In this document: piece after piece, positions 44,321 to 53,428 of the stretch
Position numbering within the stretch: the first letter of the stretch is position 1
Layout: every line of letters begins with the position of its first letter
Assembly: GCF_001039005.1 (NCBI RefSeq)
Contig: NZ_LDWR01000024.1
Location: 1-64,000 of the forward strand
Reading direction: 5' to 3'
DNA length: 64,000 bases
From: Burkholderia cepacia
GTDB lineage: Bacteria; Pseudomonadota; Gammaproteobacteria; Burkholderiales; Burkholderiaceae
The notes under the pieces: generated by a model
Told to the model about the DNA's origin: nothing
Database searches by the model: none
The model's input: the letters and a program-made list of their open reading frames with translations, nothing else
Translations under genes and position numbers: made by a program

Positions 44321-44947
44321 TCAAACTGCCGGGTACGGTTTCGATTCATTCCAGAGCCGCGTCCATGCGGCGCGCACGGCTGCTGCAACAGTGGCGTGGT
44401 GCCAGATGACGAGGACGTTTTCGGCGTTGTGGTACGCGCCGGCTTGCGTGTAGTTCATGGATCCGGTCTGGGTCGTATCGCCGTCGGCGACGATGAACTT
44501 GTCGTGCATAAGGGGCACGGCCATGTCGATGCGAATCGGAACGCCGGCGGCCACGAGATCCGCGAGCTTCGAGCCGCGGCCGTCGAGCTGAGAGCGGTCG
44601 AGGACGACACGAACCTGCACGCCGGCGTGGGCGCGCTCAATCAGATGGGTGACGATGCGGCGATTGGTGAGCTCATAAGCGGCGACGTCGAGTTCCGACT
44701 GCGCGCTGTCGATGACGCTCAACACCAACGCCTCGGCCTGGCCGTCGGGCGAGGTGGCGAATTGCACCGAGGCACGATCCGTCGAGGAAGACCTTTCCGA
44801 ATGCGAGGTGGCTTCGGCAGGGTGTTTCAGCGATCCAGCCAGATGGCTGACAGACGATGGCAGATTGCCCAAATCGGGCGTTGGGCCGTCATGCAGCACG
44901 TAGTACCCAACACCGCCCACGATCACCAGGAAGAGGAGGAACTTCAC
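44321..44947 (-). CDS. PLD-family nuclease (Nuc-like), membrane-anchored or exported
   Basis: About 208 residues from the GTG at 44947, preceded by a GGGAGG ribosome site. The N-terminus is a hydrophobic signal/anchor (KFLLFLVIVGGVGYYVL). The catalytic HKD block is MHDKFIVADGDTTQTGSMN (His-x-Lys-x4-Asp then Gly-Ser-x-Asn), and the LVLSVIDSAQSELDVAAYELTN strand is typical of the Nuc/Bfil family. These small PLD proteins are widespread on conjugative plasmids beside type IV secretion genes. It overlaps the small lipoprotein gene (GTGA) upstream. Confidence 0.88.
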   Translation of the reverse strand: MKFLLFLVIVGGVGYYVLHDGPTPDLGNLPSSVSHLAGSLKHPAEATSHSERSSSTDRASVQFATSPDGQAEALVLSVIDSAQSELDVAAYELTNRRIVTHLIERAHAGVQVRVVLDRSQLDGRGSKLADLVAAGVPIRIDMAVPLMHDKFIVADGDTTQTGSMNYTQAGAYHNAENVLVIWHHATVAAAVRAAWTRLWNESKPYPAV

Positions 44948-45081
44948 GCCGGCCTCCCGACGTCGGAGGTCTGCGCGCCAGCGGCATAGGGGCCGGCGCA
45001 AGCGTCATCGCCATGGGGCGCAGCGCAGGCAGCGAGAAGCAGTGCGGGAATCGTGAGCGCCACGAGGCGCACTCGACTCAC
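44944..45081 (-). CDS. Small lipoprotein (entry-exclusion/VirB7-like candidate)
   Basis: Forty-five residues from GTG 45081: a short signal ending in the lipobox LLLAAC (Cys19 in the mature position), then about 26 residues with two more Cys (DDACAGPYAAGAQ). It overlaps the PLD gene. A TTG further upstream is an alternative start. Tiny lipoproteins of this kind serve as VirB7-like channel parts or TrbK-like exclusion proteins; the role is inferred. Confidence 0.55.
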   Translation of the reverse strand: MSRVRLVALTIPALLLAACAAPHGDDACAGPYAAGAQTSDVGRPA

Positions 45082-45210
45082 CGTCGACAAAACCCGAATA
45101 CGAGACGTAATTGAAAGGACGCCGGGACGAATTGCGTCACCGAGGATTAACTTGCCGCTACGCCAGATCAGGCGTAACGTCAACACTAATTGCGTACGGG
45201 GACGCTCATC

Positions 45211-45597
45211 ATGGACTATGTGCTCGCGAATTTCTTTGCAGTCATGGCTGCAGTGGTTTATTCGGTTTTCACTTCCTTTATCGCTTCGCGAAGCGGTCGA
45301 CTGATTTATCGAAAAATCATGTGGGGCTACCTGTTCACGCTGCTCATTGCTGCCCTCGTGATAACGGTCATGCAACTGCCATTCGAATGGCTTGCGTTCG
45401 GCGCACTTTTGTCTTGTATCTTCTGCGTGTTTGCGCAGCTGGGCATTGCAGTGAAATTCGGCCACATCGCCCTGACCGATAGGTCTTACAACGGACATCA
45501 CGACGGACTCGGTCGGCAAAGCAGCCTTGTGGACGACTACACGAACAGCTGGAAGCAGTCTTACCATGGGCCGAACGATTCTCTTCGGAATTGGTGA
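45211..45597 (+). CDS. Hypothetical membrane protein (plus-strand)
   Basis: About 128 residues from the ATG at 45211: three transmembrane segments (NFFAVMAAVVYSVFTSFIA, WGYLFTLLIAALVITVMQL, FGALLSCIFCVFAQLGIAV) and a soluble polar tail (DRSYNGHHDGLG…). It is transcribed against all its neighbours and ends just before a strong terminator. Its position beside the transfer operon suggests an entry- or surface-exclusion function, but no family was recognised. Confidence 0.55.
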   Translation: MDYVLANFFAVMAAVVYSVFTSFIASRSGRLIYRKIMWGYLFTLLIAALVITVMQLPFEWLAFGALLSCIFCVFAQLGIAVKFGHIALTDRSYNGHHDGLGRQSSLVDDYTNSWKQSYHGPNDSLRNW

Positions 45598-45620
45598 AGG
45601 GTAGTTCTTCACTTCTCGAG

Positions 45621-45641
45621 GGGGCCGCAAGGCCCCTTTTT
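45621..45641 (+). terminator. Intrinsic terminator between the plus-strand membrane gene and traG
   Basis: ggggcc (45621-45626), gcaa loop, ggcccc (45631-45636), then five T residues to 45641. It ends the plus-strand gene and overlaps the end of traG. Confidence 0.85.
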
Positions 45642-48600
45642 CATTGGTCATTGAGATCACCTGTTGCGGCATCAGTGCTGGGAATCGACTTCATCGGACG
45701 CACGTCCTCGCCAAGCCCACGCCCGAGCCGATTCGACGACGCGAGAGCGCTGGGCGACGTTGCCGGGCCGCTTGCAGCCGACTCGTCGCGCAGAGCATTT
45801 GCCTCTGAACCGCCTGTGTTCGAGGGACCGACGTACTGCGAGGGAGCCGTGGGCATCGCGCCCCCAACCGCAGGCAACTGGCCAGCCGGCGCCTGGTCGA
45901 ACCTCGCCTTGGTTTGAACTCCAGCGGTTTGTGACGCGACGCTCGCGCTGTTGTCACCACCCGTCCCCGGATCTCTCACCGTGGGACGCGTGGACGACGG
46001 AAGTACGGGGGCGGTCGTACTCGCGACGGTTTGAGAGGACTTCGTTTCGTCGATCGCCGCCGCGTTGCGCCCCGTTGCGGTTGTCGGTGCCAATGCCGAG
46101 ACGCCACCGCTGCGTTTCATGGACGCAGTCGGCACGGCGGTAGCCGACGTGGTAGAACCAACAGATGGCGGGACTCGATTTGCAACGGAGGATCGAGTCG
46201 CCCCGCCTTGTTCCGGGATACCTTCCGCCGTCGAGAGAGCGGCAGCAGAAACTGGTCGGGCGGCGGTGCTCGTTCCGGGCGTGGCCGGCGGCGTCGTGTC
46301 GAACGCATTCCTGTTCCGAGCTGTTGGGCCACTCTGCGGCGACACCGAAACGCTGTCGCCACGGATCATCGACACTGGCGACACAGGAGCGGCCGGCGTG
46401 CGGGAGTGAGTCGATGGAACCAATCGATTCCGATCAATCGGTCGCGCCGATTCGCCTTGTTGTGCGCCGGCAGCGGTGGGCGCAGCATGGTCGATCGCAG
46501 CCCCGCCCAGCGCGGTGGTGTTCGCCTGCGACGACGTCGAACTGGTCGAGGCCCGGCTCGATGCATCGACCGCCTGACGGCCATGTTGCCCATATGGCAA
46601 GCGATCGTTGTCGGGATTCAAAGCCACAATCCGGAAGTCAGACTCCGACAAGCGCGATGGCGTACCAGAGGCCTGCGTGCCTGGTCCGACCACCCGAGCA
46701 GCTTCAAAGGTCGGTCCGTTTCCCGTGGCTTGCGGATTCAGGAACTTTTGGACCGCCGCCGGGGAAGCAGTTCCGCCAGCCGGTGCGGTCGGCTGGATCG
46801 CATTGATCCATGCGGTGAGCGGTGCGTTCTCGTTGGAAGCAGAGGCCGGTGCCGGCGACGCTGAAAGCGGCCGACCCGGTGCTCGCTCAGGGGTCATGAG
46901 TGACTTGTTGTCGGCCGACGGGTCCACGTGGTCCCGTACCTGCTTGATCGGCGCGGCGGCCTCGTTCGTAACGCGTTGTTGCATGCCGTCCACCCGCTGC
47001 TGCGCGTCGGTCACGACCTGCGGCATTGGCGTTGCAACATCGAGGGGTGTAGCGTCCACAGGGCCAACCGCACCCGCGAAGCGCTGATACGCTGCGGGAG
47101 CATTTGCACCAACACCAGCCAGATTGCGTTGGTTCTGCCGAACGACATCGGCACCGCTTGAGGGCAGAGCGGTGCCGTCACGAGCGGTGGTCGGCAAAGT
47201 GGAGTTGCGCGAGACTATGTCGCGCATCGACGCGTCTTCTGCGACGAGCCGAGCAAGTTGCGAAGCGGGCAGCGTCATCAATTGGCTGTAACGCATCCCA
47301 TTGCGCGCTGCGACCGCCTGCAGGTTCTCGGGCGTCATCAGGTTGGTCGAGGTATCGACGCGCGAAACCATTTGCGTCGACCCGCGCTGGCGTACGTCAG
47401 CGCTGCGAGAGAGGTCTGCGGCGACACGCGATCCGGACGAGACTTGGTCCGTCAGAGAAGCCGAGTGGTCGGTGCGGACATGCTGCCCCGAATCCATACC
47501 GGTGGAGTCCGTGTGGGTCTGGGAACCCTCGTGGCTGACTTGGTCGCTTTCGGTAAAAGCCCCGAGACTTCCGTATTGATCGACGAACTTCTGGGCGTCG
47601 GAATTTCTCCAGAAGCGTGTGTATCCGCCCTCGGCTGCCAAATCGAGACCAAATTTCAAACTAGACCGACCTTTTCCTGTGCCTCCTCCATTGGCGTAGT
47701 CGGCGGCCCGCACCTTCGACCGATATGCATCTCGGATGGCTTGGACTTCCTGCGGTGATTTGCCGAGAGACTCGGCCTTCCGAGCAAGCTTGTCTTCTTG
47801 TGCTTGGTCAAATATTGGCGAATTCGCAACTGGATTGTTGGTCCCCGACCCGCCATTCGCAGTGGGACCACGGCCGGTGGCCCGAGATGGGCCGCTGCCT
47901 CCACCACCACCGCTGGGAACTGCCGCCCCTTCATCGGAGAATGACTTATCAAAGCCCCCGCCGAGCATGATGGAGCCCTTACCCCCCACCGAGGTTTGGC
48001 CTTCAACCGAGTGCGCTTGATCGACCGCGTATTGCTGATCAACTGAAGTCCGGCGTTCGCCCGATTGGCTCGTGGAACCACGCGTGCCCGAACTGGCGTC
48101 ATCCGACAGCCGTTGTGTGCTGCCGCGTTCTTGGCTGTTCGATACGCTGTTCGTGCTAGACGCGAGCTGCTCGCGGCCGGAGAACGTCGAGTTGGTTCGG
48201 TTCGCGGCGATCCCGGTCGACGTATCGGTGCCAAGCGACCGCTCGAAAGAATCCTGGGACGCGGCAGAGACCCCCAGGCTGTTCTGATACTCGGTGCGCG
48301 CGATCAACCCATTGCCAAAATTGGTGAAGGCGGATCCGTTACCGGTATCGATATTCATCGAGCCGGTGCGCGACTGCACCGTGTTGTCGTACTTGTTGGC
48401 CGACGTCACGTTCCGCGATGCGTTGTCGATCGACGACGAATCCATATGGACGTTGCCGATGTTTTCGTCGCCCTGCGCCTGCTGGCCGCCGATCTGCTGA
48501 GCAGATCCTGTCAACGCACCGCTCAGTTGCGAGAACGCGCCGACAACACCCATCGATGCGAAGTTGATCAGCATCCACGCAAGTGGGGGCGTCAGCATCA

Positions 48601-49891
48601 CCATGTATCCGAGCAGTGCCTGTTCGTCGACCAACGTCGAGCCGAACTTCGCGGCCATCCCGAACGGCACGCCGGCCTGCAGCGACATCGAGCGCATCTC
48701 GTGGCTGAGGTGGATCAACGACAGCCCGTTGATCACCGCGAAAAGCACCGGCCAGATTGATACCCACGCCACCGTCTTGGCGTACATCGCGAGAATCCGC
48801 TTGGCGCCATCCGCACCGCTGATCAAGCAGAGCACCAGAATGAGCGGGAAAACGGCATAGATGATCGCTTCGGCATAGTTCCGCACGGTCGGTAGCGTGT
48901 TCTTCGCGAGGATCGCCATGCTGGAGAGGGAGCCGTTCGTCGCGACTGCCGCTTGGGCCGAACTCATCAACGCATTGACCTCAGCAACGCGCGCCGGATC
49001 GTTCAGCATCGCGGGCAGCTCAGCGCCCGCCTGACGCCACACATTGTTGAACATCGCCTGACGCAGCGCCGACGACGCGCTCTGCGACGACTGGAGGATG
49101 AAGCCGTATGAATCACCGATCGCGTTGACAAACTCCGCCTTCGCCAAGGAGGCGTCGGAGATCTCCGGATACATCTCGCTGCCGTACATCTGCTCGGCCG
49201 CTTGCTCGGCGTCCTGTACGCGCATGAGCAGCAACGTGCCGATCGCGGAACATGTGTCCGTCGTTGGATTTGCGGTGAGGGTGTTGGTGGTGACGTACCG
49301 CGCCGGGCTGGTCGACGTGAACACGGTATTGAACGGATCCGTTCCGCTCATAATCGTCTTCGGATCAATCGCGCCGTCCTGGATGTCGTAGACGGTGCAT
49401 TCCTTGAAGAACTGGATCAGGTCGGCGTGCAGCCCGGGATCGGAGATTTCAGCCTTGTTCACCTTCTGTAACACCGAGATACCGAAACCAACATCGCCTT
49501 TTTTCAAGGTGAGCGTATCCGGAACGGAGAAAACCGTTTCGTACGCCTGCGTCAGCACACGGGAGATGAGCGTGAAGCTCTGGGCAACCGCAGCCAGATA
49601 TATCGGGACGTGATCCACCTCCCGGGTCGGCCGCACATTGTTGACGTCGGTGATGAATACGTTTTCCATCGGCAGCAACAGCAGCTGCGTCATCAGCATT
49701 GCAGCGGCGAACCAGCGGAAGATCTCATAGCCTTTCCGACCGATCGCTACAATCGTCCAGATCACCACACCGCACAGCAACGTGTAACGGATGAGGCCCG
49801 TCCAGGTGCCGCTGCCCATGAAAGACGCGATGCCTTGCATGACGTAGTACAAGGTATCGACGTTGCCGTAGGTGTCGATTTCCATGTTCAT
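45641..49891 (-). CDS. traG: Type-F conjugative transfer protein TraG
   Basis: A 1,416-residue inner-membrane protein. The N-terminal ~480 residues are the TraG_N domain: YGNVDTLYYVMQGIASFMG at the start, several membrane segments, the RPTREVDHVPIYLAAVAQ block, and FASMGVVGAFSQLSGALTGSAQQ. It is needed for pilus assembly and mating-pair stabilisation. The remaining ~900 residues are a long periplasmic tail rich in Ser, Thr, Gly and Ala with a DNA-transfer-linked central part (LLTPENLQAVAARNGMRYSQL type block); it is longer than F TraG (938). ATGA overlaps the traH stop at 49888-49891. Confidence 0.9.
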   Translation of the reverse strand: MNMEIDTYGNVDTLYYVMQGIASFMGSGTWTGLIRYTLLCGVVIWTIVAIGRKGYEIFRWFAAAMLMTQLLLLPMENVFITDVNNVRPTREVDHVPIYLAAVAQSFTLISRVLTQAYETVFSVPDTLTLKKGDVGFGISVLQKVNKAEISDPGLHADLIQFFKECTVYDIQDGAIDPKTIMSGTDPFNTVFTSTSPARYVTTNTLTANPTTDTCSAIGTLLLMRVQDAEQAAEQMYGSEMYPEISDASLAKAEFVNAIGDSYGFILQSSQSASSALRQAMFNNVWRQAGAELPAMLNDPARVAEVNALMSSAQAAVATNGSLSSMAILAKNTLPTVRNYAEAIIYAVFPLILVLCLISGADGAKRILAMYAKTVAWVSIWPVLFAVINGLSLIHLSHEMRSMSLQAGVPFGMAAKFGSTLVDEQALLGYMVMLTPPLAWMLINFASMGVVGAFSQLSGALTGSAQQIGGQQAQGDENIGNVHMDSSSIDNASRNVTSANKYDNTVQSRTGSMNIDTGNGSAFTNFGNGLIARTEYQNSLGVSAASQDSFERSLGTDTSTGIAANRTNSTFSGREQLASSTNSVSNSQERGSTQRLSDDASSGTRGSTSQSGERRTSVDQQYAVDQAHSVEGQTSVGGKGSIMLGGGFDKSFSDEGAAVPSGGGGGSGPSRATGRGPTANGGSGTNNPVANSPIFDQAQEDKLARKAESLGKSPQEVQAIRDAYRSKVRAADYANGGGTGKGRSSLKFGLDLAAEGGYTRFWRNSDAQKFVDQYGSLGAFTESDQVSHEGSQTHTDSTGMDSGQHVRTDHSASLTDQVSSGSRVAADLSRSADVRQRGSTQMVSRVDTSTNLMTPENLQAVAARNGMRYSQLMTLPASQLARLVAEDASMRDIVSRNSTLPTTARDGTALPSSGADVVRQNQRNLAGVGANAPAAYQRFAGAVGPVDATPLDVATPMPQVVTDAQQRVDGMQQRVTNEAAAPIKQVRDHVDPSADNKSLMTPERAPGRPLSASPAPASASNENAPLTAWINAIQPTAPAGGTASPAAVQKFLNPQATGNGPTFEAARVVGPGTQASGTPSRLSESDFRIVALNPDNDRLPYGQHGRQAVDASSRASTSSTSSQANTTALGGAAIDHAAPTAAGAQQGESARPIDRNRLVPSTHSRTPAAPVSPVSMIRGDSVSVSPQSGPTARNRNAFDTTPPATPGTSTAARPVSAAALSTAEGIPEQGGATRSSVANRVPPSVGSTTSATAVPTASMKRSGGVSALAPTTATGRNAAAIDETKSSQTVASTTAPVLPSSTRPTVRDPGTGGDNSASVASQTAGVQTKARFDQAPAGQLPAVGGAMPTAPSQYVGPSNTGGSEANALRDESAASGPATSPSALASSNRLGRGLGEDVRPMKSIPSTDAATGDLNDQ

Positions 49892-51333
49892 TGCGTGCCC
49901 CCGGCATTCAACGTCTGGCCGAATGCCAATGAGTTCCGCAGCGAGGACGACACGTTCGCGTGCACGGCACGCTCGATCGACTGGAGCTGCTCGACCAGCT
50001 GCCAGGCGTTTGAGGTCTGACTAAACGCTTGCATCACGACACTGCGCGCTTCGGCTTCGACCGTGTCGATATTGGTGTTGAGCTTCGTAGCTTGGTCAAG
50101 CAGCGACGTGCTGGATTTCACCGTGCCGTAGCGTGCGATCGCACGCCGGAGGTCTTCGGCGGATCCGTGGATATACGCCTCGGCGTACTTGGTGGCGATG
50201 AGCGATTGGTAGGTGCTCATCAGCTGATCGGCCAGGGCCGAATTGTTCAGGCGCGTGCCAACCGCGATCATCTTGTAGACCGGCAGGTCGGTCATGCTCA
50301 GGAAGCGAAACGTGTCGTCCGGGTTGGGGATCGGCGAACGCGATGCGATCGCGTCAGTGATCACCTGCAGCTTCTGTTGAACGAGCGCGCGGAAGGGGGT
50401 GTAGCCGATCTCCTGCACGGAAGGATTCAGGCATTTCGTCGCTTCGTCGCAGACGTACACCTGGATCGTGTTGCCAGTGTTGGAGGCAGGATCGTTGCCG
50501 ACCAGTTCCTGCACCGTGAGGCTACCGATGCGGGGCAGGAAGACAGGATTTACCTCGGTCCCACCCGAATCGGATGGATCAGGGAAAATGACCGTGCCGA
50601 CCAAAGACATCAAGAACTCGCGATCCGAGGTACTCAGATCTGGTAGCTGCTGCAGCGCCTGCCACGTCACGTTGCCATACGGCTGCTTGGCTGCGAGGTT
50701 GGAGTCTGAAGCGGTGGCCGTGTTGATCGTCTGGGCGGCTTGCGCGGAGCTGTTACCAGTATTCGACCAGGCGTCGGTCATATCCGAATACAGGTTCGTG
50801 AACGGACCGAGCGTGTCGGCCAGGTTCGCCTGCTCTTTTTTCCATGCAACCGGCGTCACGGCGTTGACGATGCCCTCGGCGGCCTGGCACGAATCGATGT
50901 TCATGCGGTTGACGTCGCGCGCGATGGTCTGCAGCGACTGCATAACGTTGTCGCAGGTCGGGCAAAGGTTCTGCAGTGCTAGCTTAAACGCGTAGCCCAA
51001 TGCGTTTGAGCCGATGTTGCGCAGCAGGGCGACGAACTGCTCCTTGTTGATGAAGCTGAACCCGCCGGCGAACAGGTCGATCCCGCCACAGCCCGCGCCC
51101 CATTCCGGCGCCGTGACGTTCGCGAGCTGGTAGGTCTTGTGTGGCGTGCGCATGAACACGCTGCCGCCGCTGTACATATCCATGGTCTCGCCCTGCAATG
51201 CGCGCGGGCTCGAGACGTTGCCCATCGCGTTGATCGAGTCGAAGACTTGCTGCATCGACATCGCCTGCGCATAAATAGGGGCGATGGCGAACACTGCAGC
51301 GGTGAACGCCGCAACCCAGCGTGTCGGTTTCAT
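49888..51333 (-). CDS. traH: Type-F pilus assembly protein TraH
   Basis: A 481-residue periplasmic protein: signal peptide to about AQA (residue 23), then MQQVFDSINAMGNVSSPRAL, YSGGSVFMRTPHKTYQLAN and the GCGGIDLFAGGFSFINKEQFVALLRNIGSNA motif (read in two parts) that identifies TraH, followed by CPTCDNVMQSLQTIA. TraH works with TraF and TraW in pilus assembly. ATG at 51331-51333 abuts the traF stop (one-base overlap). Confidence 0.93.
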   Translation of the reverse strand: MKPTRWVAAFTAAVFAIAPIYAQAMSMQQVFDSINAMGNVSSPRALQGETMDMYSGGSVFMRTPHKTYQLANVTAPEWGAGCGGIDLFAGGFSFINKEQFVALLRNIGSNALGYAFKLALQNLCPTCDNVMQSLQTIARDVNRMNIDSCQAAEGIVNAVTPVAWKKEQANLADTLGPFTNLYSDMTDAWSNTGNSSAQAAQTINTATASDSNLAAKQPYGNVTWQALQQLPDLSTSDREFLMSLVGTVIFPDPSDSGGTEVNPVFLPRIGSLTVQELVGNDPASNTGNTIQVYVCDEATKCLNPSVQEIGYTPFRALVQQKLQVITDAIASRSPIPNPDDTFRFLSMTDLPVYKMIAVGTRLNNSALADQLMSTYQSLIATKYAEAYIHGSAEDLRRAIARYGTVKSSTSLLDQATKLNTNIDTVEAEARSVVMQAFSQTSNAWQLVEQLQSIERAVHANVSSSLRNSLAFGQTLNAGGTQ

Positions 51334-52145
51334 CAGAAGAGCTCCCCAGGCTGCGAGGTCGTCAGAACGAAGATGCGCTCGATGATGTCTTGGAGGGACA
51401 TCGTTCCCGAGCCGATCATGGCGTGGTCACCGGTCTCTCTCGACGCGATGAAGAGAGCGGGCACCTGCTGGACACCCCAGACCGATGCCTGCCCGTGATC
51501 GGGCGTCGGGCTGGGGAACTCAGCTATGCCGCGACCGTCCAGCGAGACCGGCAGCACATCGATGCCATAGCGCTTCGCGAGCAGCAGAATGGTCGGCGCC
51601 ATGGCATGGCAATACGGGCAGTCCGAGCGGAAAAAGAAGATCAGGCCGTGTTTCTGCGCGAGCGCGCGCAGCTGAGCGTCCTGGTCGGAATCGCGCGTCT
51701 GGTCGTAGGTATGGACGGCGACATTGTTCGTCGGACGCTTGAGCGAGTAGTCGAGGCTCGGGTTCTGCCAAACGACACGGCGCCATTGATCAGCGAAGAC
51801 AGCGCTCTTTTGCTGGACGTACTCCCAGAGCTTGATGTACGCCTTGATGTGCTGGGGCGTCGGATCCATGTTGGCGACATCGAGTCGGTGCTTCAGCGCC
51901 TCGCGCATCTCGTCGGCCGACTTGATCTGGTCGAAGTCGTCGGAATCCGCCGGCTTGCCGGCGCTCGCGGCTACCGGTACGGCCGCCTTGTCATCGTCAT
52001 CGCAGTACCAGTTGAACTTTTGCTGCCCATCGCAGTGCCAGGCAGAGGGGTAGTCCATGCCCTCTGCGTTCGCGATGGGCGACACCAGCAACGCGCTGGC
52101 GAGCACGATAGGCACGGCAGCGGCGATTCCCCGCAGCGCGGTCAT
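51333..52145 (-). CDS. traF: Type-F conjugation protein TraF (thioredoxin fold)
   Basis: A 270-residue periplasmic protein: signal peptide (…ASALLVSPIANA), TraF-type helical middle, and a C-terminal thioredoxin-like domain with the FFRSDCPYCHAMAPTI motif (Cys176-x-x-Cys179) and a cis-Pro region (QVPALFIA). F-plasmid TraF lacks the CxxC pair, whereas this one keeps it, as do some related systems, so it may serve as its own disulfide oxidoreductase or isomerase for the many Cys of TraH, TraU and TraN. It overlaps the MazG-like gene's end. Confidence 0.9.
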   Translation of the reverse strand: MTALRGIAAAVPIVLASALLVSPIANAEGMDYPSAWHCDGQQKFNWYCDDDDKAAVPVAASAGKPADSDDFDQIKSADEMREALKHRLDVANMDPTPQHIKAYIKLWEYVQQKSAVFADQWRRVVWQNPSLDYSLKRPTNNVAVHTYDQTRDSDQDAQLRALAQKHGLIFFFRSDCPYCHAMAPTILLLAKRYGIDVLPVSLDGRGIAEFPSPTPDHGQASVWGVQQVPALFIASRETGDHAMIGSGTMSLQDIIERIFVLTTSQPGELF

Positions 52146-53428
52146 GACTGCCCCCGCACGGTGCTCGTCGCATCTTCACCCGTCACATGCATGGGGTGCG
52201 ACGTCGTATCTCCGGAGCCGGTTTCGATAAGGCCCGCCGCTTGGGCGCGGAGAAGCTCGACTTCGAAGCGGAGAACCTGGGCCACGCGCTCGAGGCGCTG
52301 GATAGCGTTGAGCCCGTCGTCGACATCGACGCGGTCGTCTCCGACGATCGTCGCGTAGACGGTGACCAGCGTCTCCCACATCCGCTTCGCGACATGGGCA
52401 TCTTCATCCCGAGCACCGGCCGGCAACGTCTGCTGCAAGGCGAGCTCGGGTCGGCGTGCAATGAAGGCCGGGAGCGCTGCTTTGAACGTCTCAACGTACT
52501 CAGCGGGCGCTTGCCCCCATTTGAGATCGCATTCCTCGATCGTCTCGCCCGGGCAGTCGTCCGCCGGCACTTCGTAGCGAAACAGCTTTTCGATACCCCA
52601 GAGGCAATCCGAGCGACGCGTTGCGTTACCGATGTTCACAAGCAGCGTGTTGATCGTGCGCGCCTTCTCGCCGATTCCGAAGGCTGCATAAACGCGGGCG
52701 AGGTCGTCCGTTGCGTCCGACGGCGACACAAACGACGGAGACACGGCCGGGAGCGGCGAGTGCTTGGGCTTCGCGGCCTGCTTCGCGCGGATCTTCTCGA
52801 TCGTCGAAGGGACATTGATGCGCGCGAGCTCGGCTTCACCGGCCGCCTGCATATCCAAGTCGTTCGCGGAGCACAGTGCAGCGAGCGTGACCATGACGCC
52901 CCCGACTTCCTGCCTCGCTTCGCCAACCGGCCGTGACCAGGTGTAGTCGACCAGCACATGCGCTTCCTCGCGCGTCATGCCACGCGCCTGCGCAAGCTCG
53001 CCGGCCTCTTCGTAGAAGCGATCGTTGCGCTCATTGCGATCGGCTGATATCGCCGCTCCGAAGCAGGTCAGCATCCACTCCTGCACTCGCGACTGGAATG
53101 AGGGAGCGTCCGAACGCTCGTGATCTGCGAGCTCCGCGAAACAGGCTGTCGACTGTGCAACCAGCCGACTCGGCTGTTTCGGACCCGGCTCATGCGGCGG
53201 CACGGCGGCTAGTCGCGCAGCCGCCGCCGATAGCAGCTTGCGGTATTGATCCCCGCCGCGCTGGGGCATAAGGGCACCAGCCGCGTCCATCTCAAGCAGC
53301 GTCATGATCGAACGAATGAGGCTGTTCGTATCAAAATTGAAGTCATCGCGCAGCGCTGCCACGGGTTGTGCAACGTCAAGCATCAACCGTGCGTCACCAG
53401 ATCCCTGAATATCGAGTACAGATTTCAT
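52142..53428 (-). CDS. MazG-like/dNTP pyrophosphohydrolase-domain protein
   Basis: About 428 residues from ATG 53428 (GGAGGCG ribosome site; ATGA overlap with the Gp37-like gene). The middle (about 140-215) has the MazG-like helical motif FYEEAGELAQARGMTREEAH … GEARQEVGGVMVTLAALCSAN, with the E-E-x-x-E and E-x-x-G patterns that bind Mg2+ in all-alpha NTP pyrophosphatases. The N-terminal ~110 residues and C-terminal ~200 residues are helical and unassigned (FIARRPELALQQTLPAG). Such proteins hydrolyse abnormal or excess dNTPs. Why one is embedded in a transfer operon is unclear; phage defence or dNTP control during transfer are possible. Confidence 0.65.
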   Translation of the reverse strand: MKSVLDIQGSGDARLMLDVAQPVAALRDDFNFDTNSLIRSIMTLLEMDAAGALMPQRGGDQYRKLLSAAAARLAAVPPHEPGPKQPSRLVAQSTACFAELADHERSDAPSFQSRVQEWMLTCFGAAISADRNERNDRFYEEAGELAQARGMTREEAHVLVDYTWSRPVGEARQEVGGVMVTLAALCSANDLDMQAAGEAELARINVPSTIEKIRAKQAAKPKHSPLPAVSPSFVSPSDATDDLARVYAAFGIGEKARTINTLLVNIGNATRRSDCLWGIEKLFRYEVPADDCPGETIEECDLKWGQAPAEYVETFKAALPAFIARRPELALQQTLPAGARDEDAHVAKRMWETLVTVYATIVGDDRVDVDDGLNAIQRLERVAQVLRFEVELLRAQAAGLIETGSGDTTSHPMHVTGEDATSTVRGQS

